Positions 45,301 through 57,406 of a DNA stretch of 64,000 nucleotides are shown here, in pieces; the stretch's first letter is position 1; the number at the start of each line of letters is the position of its first letter. The stretch comes from Drosophila pseudoobscura (lineage: Eukaryota; Arthropoda; Insecta; Diptera; Drosophilidae), in contig NC_046683.1 of the NCBI RefSeq assembly GCF_009870125.1, forward strand, positions 51,909,869 to 51,973,868, in the 5' to 3' direction. A program made the translations under genes and the position numbers. A model generated the notes under the pieces. It ran no database searches. It was given only the letters and a program-made list of their open reading frames with translations, and had not been told where the DNA came from.

Positions 45301-48300
45301 TGTATGTATCTTTCAGTATAGTGGCGTAGGAGTATGAGTATGCGTTGTGTGTGGGAAAGTTATTAAAAGGAAGCAAGTTCTGACTGCCAACAATCAGTCA
45401 AGAGCTCACCCAGCTGAGCTTCTGCAGACCCACTCCATTCTCCACGAGTGTGTGTATAAAAATTGACGTGAAATTTATACGCCATTCCATTTTTGGGTTG
45501 CAAGTTGAAGAAAAAATATAGCAACAATCCATAAAGTAAATGTAGCATTTAAGCAAACAAACCAGGCGACAGAAGAGAGCTAGGATTGGAGTGGCATCGT
45601 GGACAGGAGGGGGAATCTGGGGTGAGAATCAGGAGTGGGACGGGATTCCAGTGACAAAACACTGGAAGCTAAAACTGACAGTGACAACTGGCTGAAGTGG
45701 CAGGGATGAGGATGAGGAGCAGCAAGTATGTATGTATGTAGGCATGTATGTATGTAGGTGGGGACCAGCGTTGATGATGCTGCCGCTCCAAGTAGCAAAA
45801 AAAAAATTGACATAAGCGGATATGTTACCCCAGCGTCTGGAGGATGATGTGCCCCAAATAGGCAGAGACAGTGACAGTGGCAGTGGCAGTGGCAGGGTCT
45901 GTATGAGCAGTGAGCAGATAAATTAATGCGATTTTTCATGTTGCATGTTTGAGTTTGATTTATGCAATTATATGTCTCTATACGGAGTTCTGTGCCGAGG
46001 AACATCTGTAGGATAGAGTCCGAGGAGTGTGAGTGACATAGAACTTTTGTCAAATACGTCTAAAAGCAGTCATTTTTTATATTTGATATAAAGCGGAAAT
46101 TCTAAGAGCATTTCCAGTTCGTTACCTACGCTCAGGTCACAGGGCTTAGCAGATACCCTGTAAAATGGAGTAAATAGACAAAAAGTAGGTGAAGGACTTT
46201 CCCTAATTGGTTTTTGCTTACTCGATTACTAAGGCTACAAATCATAAATTGAAACTATGAGGTAAATCTGCTGAGGTAAAGAGCAATCTGTAGACTTTTC
46301 CGATGAACTATCCTTAATTGAAACCAGTTTCCAGGAGCAACCAACATTTATAAATAGGTTTTCTCCGACACCCAGCAAGCCCCCCAAGTGAACGCTCATA
46401 CAGAGCATCCACAATGGAGCAGCAGCTGCCGCAACACAGGCAGCAACAATGGAGTCCAGAGTGGGGCTGGGGCTGGGGCTGGTTGCTCATGTTAATTTGT
46501 CATGATGCCACTTGCTTACTAGTTCTGCCTGTGGTCCACTCATCCGCCAATGCAGCCAACACACACATACCTACATTGGGATTGCACAACAAATGGACTT
46601 TGGCCTGCTCGGGCATCGACTGTCTGGTGCGTCTTCCTCGCCTCTTCTTTTCCTGGAATCAGAAGTACAACCTGTAATCTGGGCAGCCAGAACGCAAATC
46701 CGATTAAATGCAAATGCCCCCGCAAACTCACCTACAGAACACACCCACACCCACAGAACACACACACACACATACGGCACAGATTAGTTGCGTAAGTTAT
46801 AAGGAACAGGGGTAGAAAGAGTAGGTGGAACAGGTGGGGCAGAGCAGAGCAGAGCAGGCATGAACAGGAACAGGAACAGCAGCATGATTGAGGATGAGTG
46901 GCAGTGGTTGCACTGCAGCAATCGTCAGTCAAGCAAATACTGCAGCAATTCCATTCCCATTCGTATTCGCATTCGCATTTCCATTGGCAGGGCCTGAGCG
47001 TTCCATACTACTAATTAATTTTTCAATGGACGAAAGATTCATACTCGAGGAGATCCCCATCGCTTTAAGCCCTGGCCAAGAAGCTGCAAACTTCAAAACG
47101 GCTGCTGCCAAATAGTTGAGCATGAAAACTCATTTCGACCATTAATGGCTGATGTGTTCGCCGTAGCGGAGAGCGTTGGAGTGTGGTAGAGTGTGGGGGA
47201 GTGGGTCGGGACGTCTCCCGCTTCAAAGGAAATGACAGCCATTTCCATTTTTAGCAGCGCATGGGAAAGCTCACAACTGGCGCGCCGAACGGATGTGCCC
47301 GGCCATAGAGAGGACTCTTTAAAGCGAACTACACAAATTTCTGGTTTAAAATATGCTCCAAAAAATGCCCCACAATGGGGCATCCACTATCCCAGTATAG
47401 TACAGTATCCAGCATCCCTATCCCAGCATTGTCGCAAGTTTGTTTGGCCCCGGCATCGACATCGACATCAGAATTTTATGTAGCGCACGAATTTTCGACC
47501 AGGAAGAGTTCTAGGGAGAACGCCACTAGACGACGAGGAGAAGGAGATGGAGAAAAATAAAAATGCCACTTCCGTTTTATTTGCGCAAAATTAAATAAAC
47601 CGAAATATGGCGGACCATATTGGCGCATAATGGGCAAAAATATTCTTTTCATTAATGGTGGCTGGCCCCTGGCAAAACCGACACAAGTACTCGCACTCGC
47701 ACTCATAGATGGGAAAATAAATAAACTGCGGAGGCAAAAAGGAAAGCCGAAAAGTAAAAGCTCCGACCAGCTTATTGTGTATAAATATTTGGTTGACCAG
47801 GACAACGGCATTCGACTGCCGCAGTGTGTCTCCACCTAAGTGGGTATGGGCACGAGTGTGCTCATAATTGGGATGGGGCCAGGGCCGGGAATCATGAAAC
47901 GATTGTGTCAATGGCTGGGTTTATTCAGTTTGATTGAATCTGCACGAAGGGGCCAAGGAAACGTTAGTTTTCCAAGGCTATATTACTTTTGTTATTGAGA
48001 TGATAGCGATTTAAGTGCTCCTTAAATGAATTCGATATTGATCCTGAATATATAGCGACTATATATTGTATGGTGTGGCCGCTTCAATTCACCTCAATAT
48101 TTATGGATTGAATTTTTCTCTAAATTTTCGATGGCATTTTGGGGGTCGAAAAATAGTGGGAATCGAATAGATTTTAGCAGCCATGTTTACAGATGGTAAA
48201 CTGCTATTGCAATTTGTACCAGACCTACCTGCGCTTTTGTACCCCTCTCACCAATTTCTTTGGGGCCAACGCTGATGAACTCTTATCACAGCTTTCCTGA

Positions 48301-51177
48301 TGTGATCCAGCCAACACATACATACATTCATCTAAGTGCGCTCCCAGTGCAGACGCATGCGTATTCCTATTCGCTGGATACTGGACAATTCGTATCCGCT
48401 GAATTGGCACTACTAGAAACATATTTTTAAACGATTTTAATGCAAGTTTAACTTTAAATATAAAATAGCTTTGAAAAGCTAAGATTAATCTGAAAATAAA
48501 TCAAAGTTTGTAGTACATCTACATGTTTAGAAATCCACGTTCTGCTTTTCTTGTAAATACAGCTCCAAATTGCTTCTTTACCTGCTCTCAAAGTATTCAT
48601 CTCATATATCTCTTTTTGCTTGTATTATATTAACTAGATCTACGGACAGGTCCCCAATTATGTCTAGACAATGGTGTCCCCTGCTTCACATCGCCACATT
48701 CCCTTACCATTTGTCCAAAAGGCGATACACGTGTCCAGGTTCATTCGGCCTACGGCTTCGCTGGTTGCCAGCCATAAGAAAATAAACCAATTTGCATACA
48801 TTTTACAAAACCAGATACATAGATACTCCCACTGGAAGTGAAGATTTCGTGGAAAACAAAAAATCTGAAAGATATCACTCATACGCACCGAGTGCCACAG
48901 GTTTTACGGGTAGGGGTAGGGTACAACATGAAAGGAAATAAAGAAGACCAAGAAAATTGCCCAGCGGAAATTACGCACTTGGGGGCACTGTCACTGCCTC
49001 GTATCAGCGCCGAGGGGCAACCACAACTGTAGGAGTCGGATTCGGAGTGGCGGTTACAGTTTTCAGCATCATGTTTTGGCCTGGCTAATTTAGTAAGTTT
49101 ACCAAACCGCTTTTGGTCCGCGCCCACTCCCGGTCCGCGTTTCTACCATTTGTAGTGTCCGTAATTATAAATCAATTGATTGCAGGATGTTCTGTATTTG
49201 GCTTTGCTCCCCCTGCCGCAGATCTGGCAGAAAGTTGCGTGACATTTGGCAAATCCTCCGGGCATATTTCCACCGCCTGAGCATTGGCGTGCCACTTCTG
49301 CTTCTGCTCCTGTGCTAGGTACTCCTACTTTTCCCGTTTACTTACCCTAGTTCGTGCCGTTTCGCAGGTCCATCTGTTTGCCCGGGTGGGTCCATTGCTC
49401 GTTTGCTTTCAATCTAAGTCTGGCTGTTTTCCATTTTTCTTGGAATTTGTTTTCCACGCAAAAAAGCGAGAGAATCAGCACCATTTCATAGCACGGCCCC
49501 GGTGGCTCTATAGATATTTATAAATATATTTTTATACCCGGTAGCCTAAAATGGTAGGGTATGCTGAATCCGAGCAAGGCTGAACGTAACCTTTCCGACC
49601 TCAAAGATAACAGATACTCGTACTTAATCATCTTTCGATGGCTGAATAATTCCCGACTATAAGGTATCTCTTAGTCGGAATTTCAGGCATATCTTTCTAC
49701 TTGTTTTTATGTATTTATATTTGATGCGTTTGCCGCTGGTGTTCTGGATGCAGCGGTGTGGGTGCATGACTCCTTGTAAATATTTTTATATGTGTCTGTG
49801 GGTGTGGATGTCCGTGTCCGTGTCCCCATATATTTGCTACAGATTCCTGATTTATATACCCAGATGTGTATTGACTTGGTGCCCATTTCGATGTCTCGTT
49901 CAGTGTGTGTTCAGTTTGCCGTCGGCGGCTGTGGAAAATGGCCTCGTAAACGTTTAATAAAATATGATTTCAATTGATTCGAAACTCGCATTTAAGCAGT
50001 ACGTACTCGTGCTTGAATGTGTTTGTAAGTCGTCCCGGATTCCCCCAGGCAATCAATAAAGCAAAAACAAAGTGCCCCAAAGAGAGAGTGAGAGCCACCT
50101 CCAAATCCCCGACTCCTTCTGTCTGGGTCTGTCTGTCTGTCGGTCTCCGGAGGCTTTCGTTCGCCTTGACTTGGTCCTCAGTTATCCGCTTAGATCACTC
50201 AACTAAAAAACTCAATTTGCATATTAATATTATTTGGGGTTTTTTCTTGTTGTGAGGCCCTTTGCTGCTCCGGTTCCTCCGGTTGAGTTTCGCCGCTGGG
50301 TCTTCATCCTTTTATCAACAAAAAGAACAGCAACGAGGGGCAGAATCAACAGTAGTGAATTGAATCTGCTCTGCTTCAACGCCTTTTCCGTCGCCCTTTG
50401 ATACGAGTATGGACAGGACTATACACAAACACACACTCTCACACACACGCATGGACAGGTGCTCTTCCCAGGTGCATACTTTGGGGAGCTGCTTGAGGAA
50501 GCTCTGCTCAACATTAATACCCCATCCCATTCATGCCTCTTCGTTCTGTGGGTCTTTGTTCACCTGCCGGACAAAAGCCGAGCAGGACTGTCAGTCAGTG
50601 TGTTACGGCTATTTCATTTTTATTGGAATTATGTCAGTGTTATTTTGTCATAATCATAACAAGAAAGGATTCCTAGCTTGGGGGCCGAAGCCTTAAATAC
50701 CCTTGCAGATCCATTGTTCCTATGGCAGCTGTCATACCGATGTTGATGAAACTCTGCTGAACCATGTTAAAGCACATAAAACACCTCAAACAGCTCATCG
50801 TTGACTTTGCTTGATTTTTCATCTAATAAGGTTTTGTTTGGGAAATGCTTACGGGTCTCAAATAACTGGTCAAAGCCAAAATACTCTCCATACGGATGTA
50901 CATATGTACATATATGTATATATATATTTCTCTAAAAGCTTGAGAACCTTTCACAGCTTTAATAATTATCCGCAATTAACTTGGAACTTTTGCACTTGAT
51001 TTGAGTTCCCCAAACAAACTCGAATTAATAATGAAATATTGGTTTTTGGGGTTGGAGTTTTGGTTTCGGTTTCGGGTTTGTTTTGACGAACGCAAATGAA
51101 ACTGAATAATTTAGCATTGAGGAATATTTGAATTTAATATTTCATCAGGCTGGCGCTGGCGGAAATCGGAATTAGAA
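42353..51177. other. 8.8 kb intergenic DNA
   Basis: No ORF here has a recognisable domain. It contains an ATTAAA near 42476 that may end TMEM209, CA/TA-rich microsatellites at 44455-44495 and 46735-46775, GTAT repeats at 45725-45755, and a GTCTGTC run near 50125. A TATA-like TATAAATA at 46349 precedes an 87-codon ORF (46414-46677) of doubtful reality. Distant enhancers cannot be judged by eye. Confidence 0.45.
49530..49700 (+). mobile_element. Fragment of an interspersed repeat
   Basis: TTTTTATACCCGGTAGCCTA followed by AAATGGTAGGGTATGC has the start typical of Drosophila DINE-like repeats, and the end carries TATCTTTCTACTTG. It is too short to assign to a family. Confidence 0.4.
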
Positions 51178-51184
51178 TATAAAT
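51178..51184 (+). promoter_or_regulatory. TATA box of Or74a
   Basis: TATAAAT, 69 nt before the ATG. A start near 51208-51213 would fall at GTCAATC. Confidence 0.5.
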
Positions 51185-51246
51185 GGGCTCCCATCCAATC
51201 CGAGTGGCTGTAGTCAATCATCACAGTAGAGCGGTCCGGTCCGGAT

Positions 51247-52649
51247 ATGTCAGGCACTCGCTATCGTCCCCGTTTGGCGGATGGGGAGCTCGCTCCACTG
51301 CCATGGCCTGTGGCCCTGTATCGGAAGCTCAATCATATCTCGTGGCCCCTGGAGGTGGGCGTGGCTGGCTGGACAAAGCATTTGGAGAGTTTCGTGCTCA
51401 TCGTTGGATTTCTGATCTTTTGCGAGCATAACGAAGTTGATTTTCATTATCTGATTGTGAATCGGAACGATATCGACAACTTTCTGACGGGCATGCCCAC
51501 CTATCTGATTCTGGTGGAGATGCAGATACGCTGCTTTCAACTGGCCTGGCACAAAAATCGCTTCAGGAGTCTGCTGCAACGTTTCTACAAGGATATCTAC
51601 GTCCAGAAAGACTCGGAGCCGCAACTTTTTGCCCACATCCAATCTCAGATGCTGGCAACGAGACTTAACTCGATTGTCTACCTGCTGGCCCTATTCAACT
51701 TTCTGCTGGTTCCCTTTCAGAATATCATTTACCATCGCCGCGAGATGCTCTACAAGCAGGTCTATCCATTTGACAACACCCAGCTCCGTTACCTTATCCC
51801 CTTGATCGGGCTCAACTTCTGGGTGGGCGTCATCGTCACCAGCATGCTCTTTGGAGAGCTTAACGTCCTCGGCGAGATGATGATGCACCTGAATGCCCGC
51901 TACGTTCAGCTGGGGCAGGATCTGCGGCGTAGTGCCCAGCGGTTGCTGGGGGAGGCCAACCATCTGGAGATGGCTGCCAGTTATCGCAGGGAATTGACCC
52001 GCATACTACGTCGGAATGGTGCCCTTCATGAATTTGGCGAACAGATCGAACAGGAGTTCAGCTTTCGCATCTTTGTGATGTTTGCCTTCAGTGCAGGCCT
52101 CCTGTGTGCCCTGTGCTTTAAGGCCTACACGGTATGCCAAAGCATTTCTAATTATTCTTATCCCACTCTGTCGCTCTCCTCAGAATCCACTAGGTAATGT
52201 GGTCTACATTGTGTGGTTCTTGGCCAAGTTCATGGAACTGCTATCCCTTGGCACGCTTGGCTCTATACTCTACAAGACGGTATTACGACAAAACCTCGTA
52301 TTCCTTCACATTTATCCTAAATTTATGGTTTGATTTGCGTCTGACAGACGGATGATCTGGCCCTGATGTACTACACGGCGAACTGGGAGCAGGTGGTCCA
52401 TCAATCGAACAATCGTCAGGAGAATCTCAGGCTCATGAAGCTGGTCACCCTGGCCATCCAACTGAACTCGAGACCGTTTTTCATAACTGGTCTAAAGTAC
52501 TTTCGTGTTAGTCTGACGGCAGTACTCAAGGTAAGCTTCGATTGCTTCCCAGGTTATGTTTTAACTAATATAGTACTTTTTCGTATTTAAATTTGCAGAT
52601 CATTCAAGGTGCTTTCTCCTACTTTACCTTTCTGAATTCGATGCGCTGA
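51247..52649 (+). CDS. Or74a: Odorant receptor Or74a
   Basis: An insect odorant receptor: an odour-gated cation channel subunit that pairs with Orco, with seven membrane spans and an inverted topology relative to GPCRs. Four exons (51247-52131, 52184-52279, 52348-52530, 52599-52649) with in-phase introns of 52, 68 and 68 nt give 404 residues. The last exons carry the family's C-terminal signature: an AKFMELLSLGTLGSILY stretch, then Y(T)ANWEQ (the Y-x-x-x-W helix 6 region), LAIQLNSRPFFITGL, YFRVSLTAVLKIIQGAFSYF and TFLNSMR at the end. Upstream features include LVEMQIRCFQLAWHKNRF and a conserved-looking FCEHNEVDFHY. The length and the Cad74A/Mip neighbourhood agree with Or74a, which in D. melanogaster is a larval olfactory receptor. 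No defect is seen. Confidence 0.93.
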
Positions 52650-54149
52650 GAATTCCGTATGGCGCCACATCTCAGTTGCCCATCACTCCTGTTTCCCCTT
52701 TAGCTTTACTAGATACCCGCTAACAATGAAACCGAACCCCACCCATTTATGTTTGGGGGATGAGGTTTATTCGTATTCAAAGATATTAGCACGTGCATGA
52801 CTGTGATTTATGGAGCTCGGAGTACAACTGCAGCGTGATGCACAGTTAGTGCATTATCAATCCACCGCTCTGCTCTCGACTCCGCTTATAAGGAGCACAT
52901 TTAAAGCAAATGAAATTTGCTGCTGCGTTGACAGCTGCAATCCAAAGACGTTACCCGGCACATCGATATCCTTATAGCCATAACTGTCAGCCATGACTGA
53001 GTGGCAGCGATTGGCAGGGCTTTCGAGAAGGAGCATGAGCAGGAGCAACCTATCATGGCACTACGAGTATATAGAAGGGAATACATGCTCATCCACATCC
53101 ACATCCACATCGCACATTGCAAAATATTCACCCTATATTTTTCTACATACATAAATATCGATATGTGGGAAACATAAATCGGGTAAAAATGTCGTTACAA
53201 ATATTTTATAACAGGAAATCCGTTATTTATACGCATATTGTGCTTTGCCGGGTTAGGGAAGGGTACTGAAAAGGGGATGAAAAAGAGCATGGGATGGGAA
53301 ATGGAGTAGGAGGGATCCAGAGCTCGGCTTCAATCGGCACTTGGCAAATATGAATGAATGTTGTTTGCGAGTCTTTCGCTTGTCCTCCTCCTTGCTCCAT
53401 AGACATCCAGACACTCATAGTACTCCCATTTCTTACCATCTGGCCGACCATCCATTGCCTGATTGAAGCGACAAAATGCAAAATCCTTATGAATTGGCTA
53501 CAATTTTATTTATTATTACTCGTTCTTCTATTTTCTGCCTCTGCCTCTGACTGCCACTCTCGGCGTGGCAAGACGCTTTTCCCGTATTTCTATGGCAGCT
53601 GCTGCTGCTGCTGCTCCTCTCTGCTGCTAGTCCTCTCCACTCATCAGCAATCTACTCCCAGCAATCTCCTATTCAGAGAGTGCGATTGGAAAAGAAGAAG
53701 CAGAAGCAGAAGCAGCTCCTTGTGCGACAAACGACTTGTTTTGAGCCACACAAAGTGGCGTTCCCAAGGCGATTCGATTCCATTATGAAGGCTGGCAAAC
53801 CGATGGCAAATTGCAAAGGCGCAATTGATATTGGTTCTGTGCATTGTGTTAACAAAGTGCCAATGCCGTCAATAGGATGATGCAGAAAAAGAATAAGAAT
53901 ACGAAGCAGAAGTAGAAGAGCATCAACTGCAAAAGTTCTTGAAATGATTTCCAACTAATAATTGGCCCTCACCTCGCTGGGTTTCTTTGTGGAAGGGGAG
54001 TAAGCCTTTCGAGCTCCAAGCAAGGAAGTGTAATCTTCATTAATATTTGTTTAGCTACAACAAAGCTACAATGGATGTTTGATTGATCATTCTAAAAAAC
54101 AAGATTTTAACCAGAGCTCATTTTCTTTAAACTAATACATATGTATACT
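52650..54149. other. Spacer downstream of Or74a
   Basis: About 1.5 kb without a supported gene. ORFs of 144 and 93 codons near 53354-53954 overlap on both strands and look like chance frames in TCC/CTG-rich DNA. Confidence 0.4.
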
Positions 54150-54662
54150 AGCTGTACCTTGCCACGCTTCGTTCATATTATATTATAAAGCCGTCTTCTC
54201 GATCCTTCTCTGTTGCTGTACCCTGCAGCGGAGTTGAGCTCCTTCGCGGGCGGAAGGGGGTGAGGCGAAATTTTGAAATATACTTGTAAAGGATCGATAA
54301 CCCAGGAGTATGGATACCAAATATGGTTGCTCTACTTCTTATAGTCTCTAAGACAGAGCTTGACACGTGTGTATTAGAGAGAGACAGAGCGAGAGAGAAT
54401 GAAATTTTTGCTTTATTCTGGCCATAATAATGCTACGATCTGGTGCAGATTCTTCGGTTTAGAAGATAAATTCTCTACGATTCTGCGTTGGTTCTTGGTT
54501 TTCTCGTATCTTTAAAATTGTGGGTGGCTGAGATTTACGGACTTTGTGAAGGCTGATCAAGAATATATGTATATACTTTATGGGGTCGGAAATGTTTCCT
54601 TCTGGACGTTACACACATCCATTTTCACCACAAACCTAATATAACCCTATACTCATGGGTCC
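54150..54662 (-). mobile_element. DINE-like element, reverse orientation
   Basis: The best-preserved reverse copy of the family at 15826-16235. It contains TGGTTTTCTCGTATCTTTAAA-like sequence, GATCAAGAATATATG, TACTTTATGGGGTCGG and TTTCCTTCTGGACGTTACAC. It ends in ATACTCATGGG, the counterpart of the CCCGATACTCA start. The left part carries a GAGAGAGACAGAGCGAGAGA run typical of longer members. Confidence 0.65.
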
Positions 54663-54681
54663 CGCATGGAAAACATCCGGC

Positions 54682-55074
54682 TCACCTCCGCAAAATCCTG
54701 GGTATGTCCTTGTATATCTTTGCCTGTTTCGTCAGAGCCACGAATGTATCGCTAAGTGTACCATTGTGTGGATGATGTTGGTGGAGATCATGCACTATAG
54801 CTACGTGCGGTGAAAGGATCAGCTGACGAACCGGATAGTAGGTCCCATGATTGTTTTGTTGTACATTGTGATTTTCAAGGTGTCTCCCATCGTGTTCCTG
54901 TACATGAAAAGGACGGACATGCCTTTCTCATCCCGTAGCAGAGCGGCTACGGTAAGATCCTGACGATGGTAGCAGATTTGGACATTCGCAACAAAGTCTA
55001 CGGATAGTGGACCCGTTGGTTGGAATATTCTCGGCAACTTGGTATTGTTGTGTGAGCCACAGCAGCAGCAATAT
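54682..55074 (-). pseudogene. Probable decayed gene for a small secreted protein
   Basis: One minus-strand frame runs 131 codons from 55074 to a TGA at 54682 with a single interruption. It opens with a hydrophobic leader (ILLLLWLTQQYQVAEN) like a signal peptide, but its first codon is ATA where ATG would be expected, and no ATG occurs between it and the preceding stop. Codon 49 is TGA. The second half reads like a real protein (RPFHVQEHDGRHLENHN, TYYPVRQLILSPHVAIVHDL, SDTFVALTKQAKIYKDIPRI). An intron from a weak GTAGAC donor to a GATGAG acceptor (71 nt) would bypass the stop in frame, so a living gene with an upstream first exon is not excluded. I do not recognise the family. Confidence 0.4.
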
Positions 55075-55591
55075 GCGGCTCCCAAATTTACAAAACTTTT
55101 TAATTAGATTTCGCCAACAGTCTTTACTGGGTCCTGCTTCCCACTGACGGGTTGGTTCTAGTTAATTTTCACTTTACCAACATGTTAATTTTAATGGCCC
55201 ACGCTCAAGTTTAGACGCTACTCACCAACAACCATACCCATGAAAAATATAATATGTTGTTGCCCCTCGAGTACCCAAAGTGGCAATTCCTCCATTGGAG
55301 TTGGATGGAGGTGAGAATGCGCCTGGAGTGTGCCTGGGAGTGGAACATCCGACGCATCGAAATTAGTAACTTTCCTTTCTACAGACCTTAGTTTTTGTTT
55401 CCAGTAATTAATGAATATTTGTATTTATAAAGTAATGGAAACGCTCAGTGGAAAATGAAAATACAATCTGATAATTAATTAATTTCTCAGAAATAGTGTT
55501 CCTGTCATTTTATGCTTTACAGCTCGTATATGCTATAAGAAGGGTGTTAATAACTAAGCTTATGATCTAAGTATCTATAGCGCAACGCTTC

Positions 55592-57406
55592 TTAAACATA
55601 GTCATAGTCCATATCAAGGGCCTCGCGGTGGTCCGGCAGTAACGGATTGAAATGTTGCTTCATAGTTCGTGTGGGGGGTGATGGTAGTGTGGATGGTGGT
55701 GAGAGTGAAGGCCGTGGCGGTGGCTGCAAATGTCCCCATTGCCGGCGCCAGTGACCTACAGGACGCAGATTCAATGGTGGCGCGGAGTGCACGGGCTTCT
55801 GCTGGTAGTAATGTTTGTGAATGGTGACGGGACGAAGGCCGAGCTTCAGTCTTTCAGCCCTCTTGTTGGCCAGAAAACGCTTTCGATCGAAGGCATCCAC
55901 ATTTTGCTTAACTCCGAAGACCAGATTGAGGAATGGTTTCACCAGCACACTCAGGGCCACAAAGCCCAGGAAGCCAAAGACCACTGGAGAGACGAGCGTG
56001 AAGAGAAAGACGCCCAGGGTGAAGGGATTGAGAACCGTGAAGAAGGCCACGAACTTGACGAACGGATAGAGCACCTGTCCCACATGGCTGAGGTACTCCT
56101 TCTTCTTTTTCTTGAAAAGGCTGTTGTGCCGCAGGAGATACTTAATCTTGCTGAAGGGACGATGGGTGGTCGTCGGAGGCTTTGTAGTGGTAAGGGTGGC
56201 CAACAGGGCAGTGGATACTGCCATGGATGGGGACTGATGGGGATGGGGATAGGAGGGATATTCACCGTGATGTGGATGGTGGTAGTAGTGGGGCTGTTTG
56301 GTGGGATTGGCGAAGATCACATGACCCGGCTGGAAGAGGGCCAATCCAGGGGATTCGGTTGGCTCCGGCTTCTGCTTCTTCCTCTTCCGCTTGCGCTTTC
56401 CCTTTTTCTTTCTTTTCTTCTTCTTATCACCCTTGTCGCCTTTGTTCTTCTTCTTCTTCCGCTTTTTGCGTCTCTTCTTGCGCTTCTTCCGACGACGACG
56501 TCGTGTCCGCTTCCGGCGTCGGCGAATTCTCTTTCTTCGGCGGCGAATTCTCTTTCGCTTTCTCTTCTGACTGTCCTTGGCTCGACCCTGCTCCTGGGGC
56601 ACGCCCTTGTGCTGGTCCTTGAGCAAGTCCTTGTGCTGCGGCCTCGGCTCGACCTCCCCAACGATGGGCTCCAGCACCTCAAAGCCCTCTTCCTCTTCTG
56701 CCTCATCTTCTGGGTGATGGTCTTGTTTCTTAGCTGACTCCTCCATAAGAGCATTCACGATGTGGAAGGGCTTCATCGTTGTGGTGTGCCTGTACGCCTC
56801 CTCAAGATCTTCGCTCAGCTGTTGCAGGACATGGAAGGGCTTTGTCGTAGTAGTTCTTCTGTCAAGAACCTCCTGATCCATGTCCAGAGCCTCGAGGATG
56901 TGGAAGCTGGCATTGGACTTCCTCTGGAACTGCATGAGCTGCTTCTGCTGCTCCACGGCCAGTTTTCGCAGCACACTGAAAGGCTTCACTGTAGTTGTTC
57001 GTTTCAGCTTGTCGCCCAAGTCCTGCTGCAGTTGCTCCAGCACATGGAAGGGCTTCCTACTGACCCGTCTGTCGGCGGACTGGAGCTGTGGCTGCCAGAG
57101 CAAAGTACGCCCTTCATTATGTTGGATCTCGGATGAGTGGTTGGATTTGGCCTGAAGCAATCGCGCATACCCGTATAAAGTTTCGTATATTTTGGCAAAA
57201 TTAAAAACATAGAGAGCTTCCTCTTCCCCCGCTCCAGTCCGATGGACGCTTTGGGCACTAAACTCCAACTTTGCTAATCCATCACGCCCCGCCTGCTCGG
57301 CCTGCTTGTCCGCCGACCGCTGGGTGCGTGCCCGGCCGCAGTTTTGTAAAATCAACAGAAATATAACAAAGTTCCTAACACTTTTGGCACTTGGTCTCTG
57401 CCCCAT
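55592..57406 (-). CDS. Secreted protein with 23-residue repeat and polycationic tract
   Basis: A single exon encoding 604 residues. The N-terminus has a signal peptide (residues 11-24, RNFVIFLLILQNCG). Five copies of a KPFHVLxxL-type motif stand at residues 118, 141, 166, 189 and 212, spaced 23-25 apart. Four begin with Lys-Pro-Phe, and most follow a TTTxK lead. After an acidic segment (DEAEEEEGFEVLEP) comes an almost pure Lys/Arg tract at 281-345. Next is a His/Tyr/Pro-rich part (YYHHPHHGEYPSYPHPH). A long hydrophobic region at about 445-498 could span the membrane once or twice. It ends LDMDYDYV. I do not recognise the family, and function is unknown. A signal peptide with so basic a tract could mean binding to anionic matrix or precursor cleavage; both are guesses. 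The reverse strand of the basic tract also lacks stops, which is a composition effect. Confidence 0.82.
   Translation of the reverse strand: MGQRPSAKSVRNFVIFLLILQNCGRARTQRSADKQAEQAGRDGLAKLEFSAQSVHRTGAGEEEALYVFNFAKIYETLYGYARLLQAKSNHSSEIQHNEGRTLLWQPQLQSADRRVSRKPFHVLEQLQQDLGDKLKRTTTVKPFSVLRKLAVEQQKQLMQFQRKSNASFHILEALDMDQEVLDRRTTTTKPFHVLQQLSEDLEEAYRHTTTMKPFHIVNALMEESAKKQDHHPEDEAEEEEGFEVLEPIVGEVEPRPQHKDLLKDQHKGVPQEQGRAKDSQKRKRKRIRRRRKRIRRRRKRTRRRRRKKRKKRRKKRKKKKNKGDKGDKKKKRKKKGKRKRKRKKQKPEPTESPGLALFQPGHVIFANPTKQPHYYHHPHHGEYPSYPHPHQSPSMAVSTALLATLTTTKPPTTTHRPFSKIKYLLRHNSLFKKKKKEYLSHVGQVLYPFVKFVAFFTVLNPFTLGVFLFTLVSPVVFGFLGFVALSVLVKPFLNLVFGVKQNVDAFDRKRFLANKRAERLKLGLRPVTIHKHYYQQKPVHSAPPLNLRPVGHWRRQWGHLQPPPRPSLSPPSTLPSPPTRTMKQHFNPLLPDHREALDMDYDYV

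Noticed and set aside
46414-46677. 87-codon ORF after TATAAATA at 46349
   Set aside because: The spacing to any initiator is off and the leader of WGWG repeats reflects a GGGGCT repeat. Not enough to call a gene.
55730-56737. 335-codon ORF on the plus strand
   Set aside because: It lies opposite the basic tract and repeats of the 604-residue gene. The CTT/TTC-rich complement lacks stops by composition, and it shows no domain beyond Leu-rich runs.
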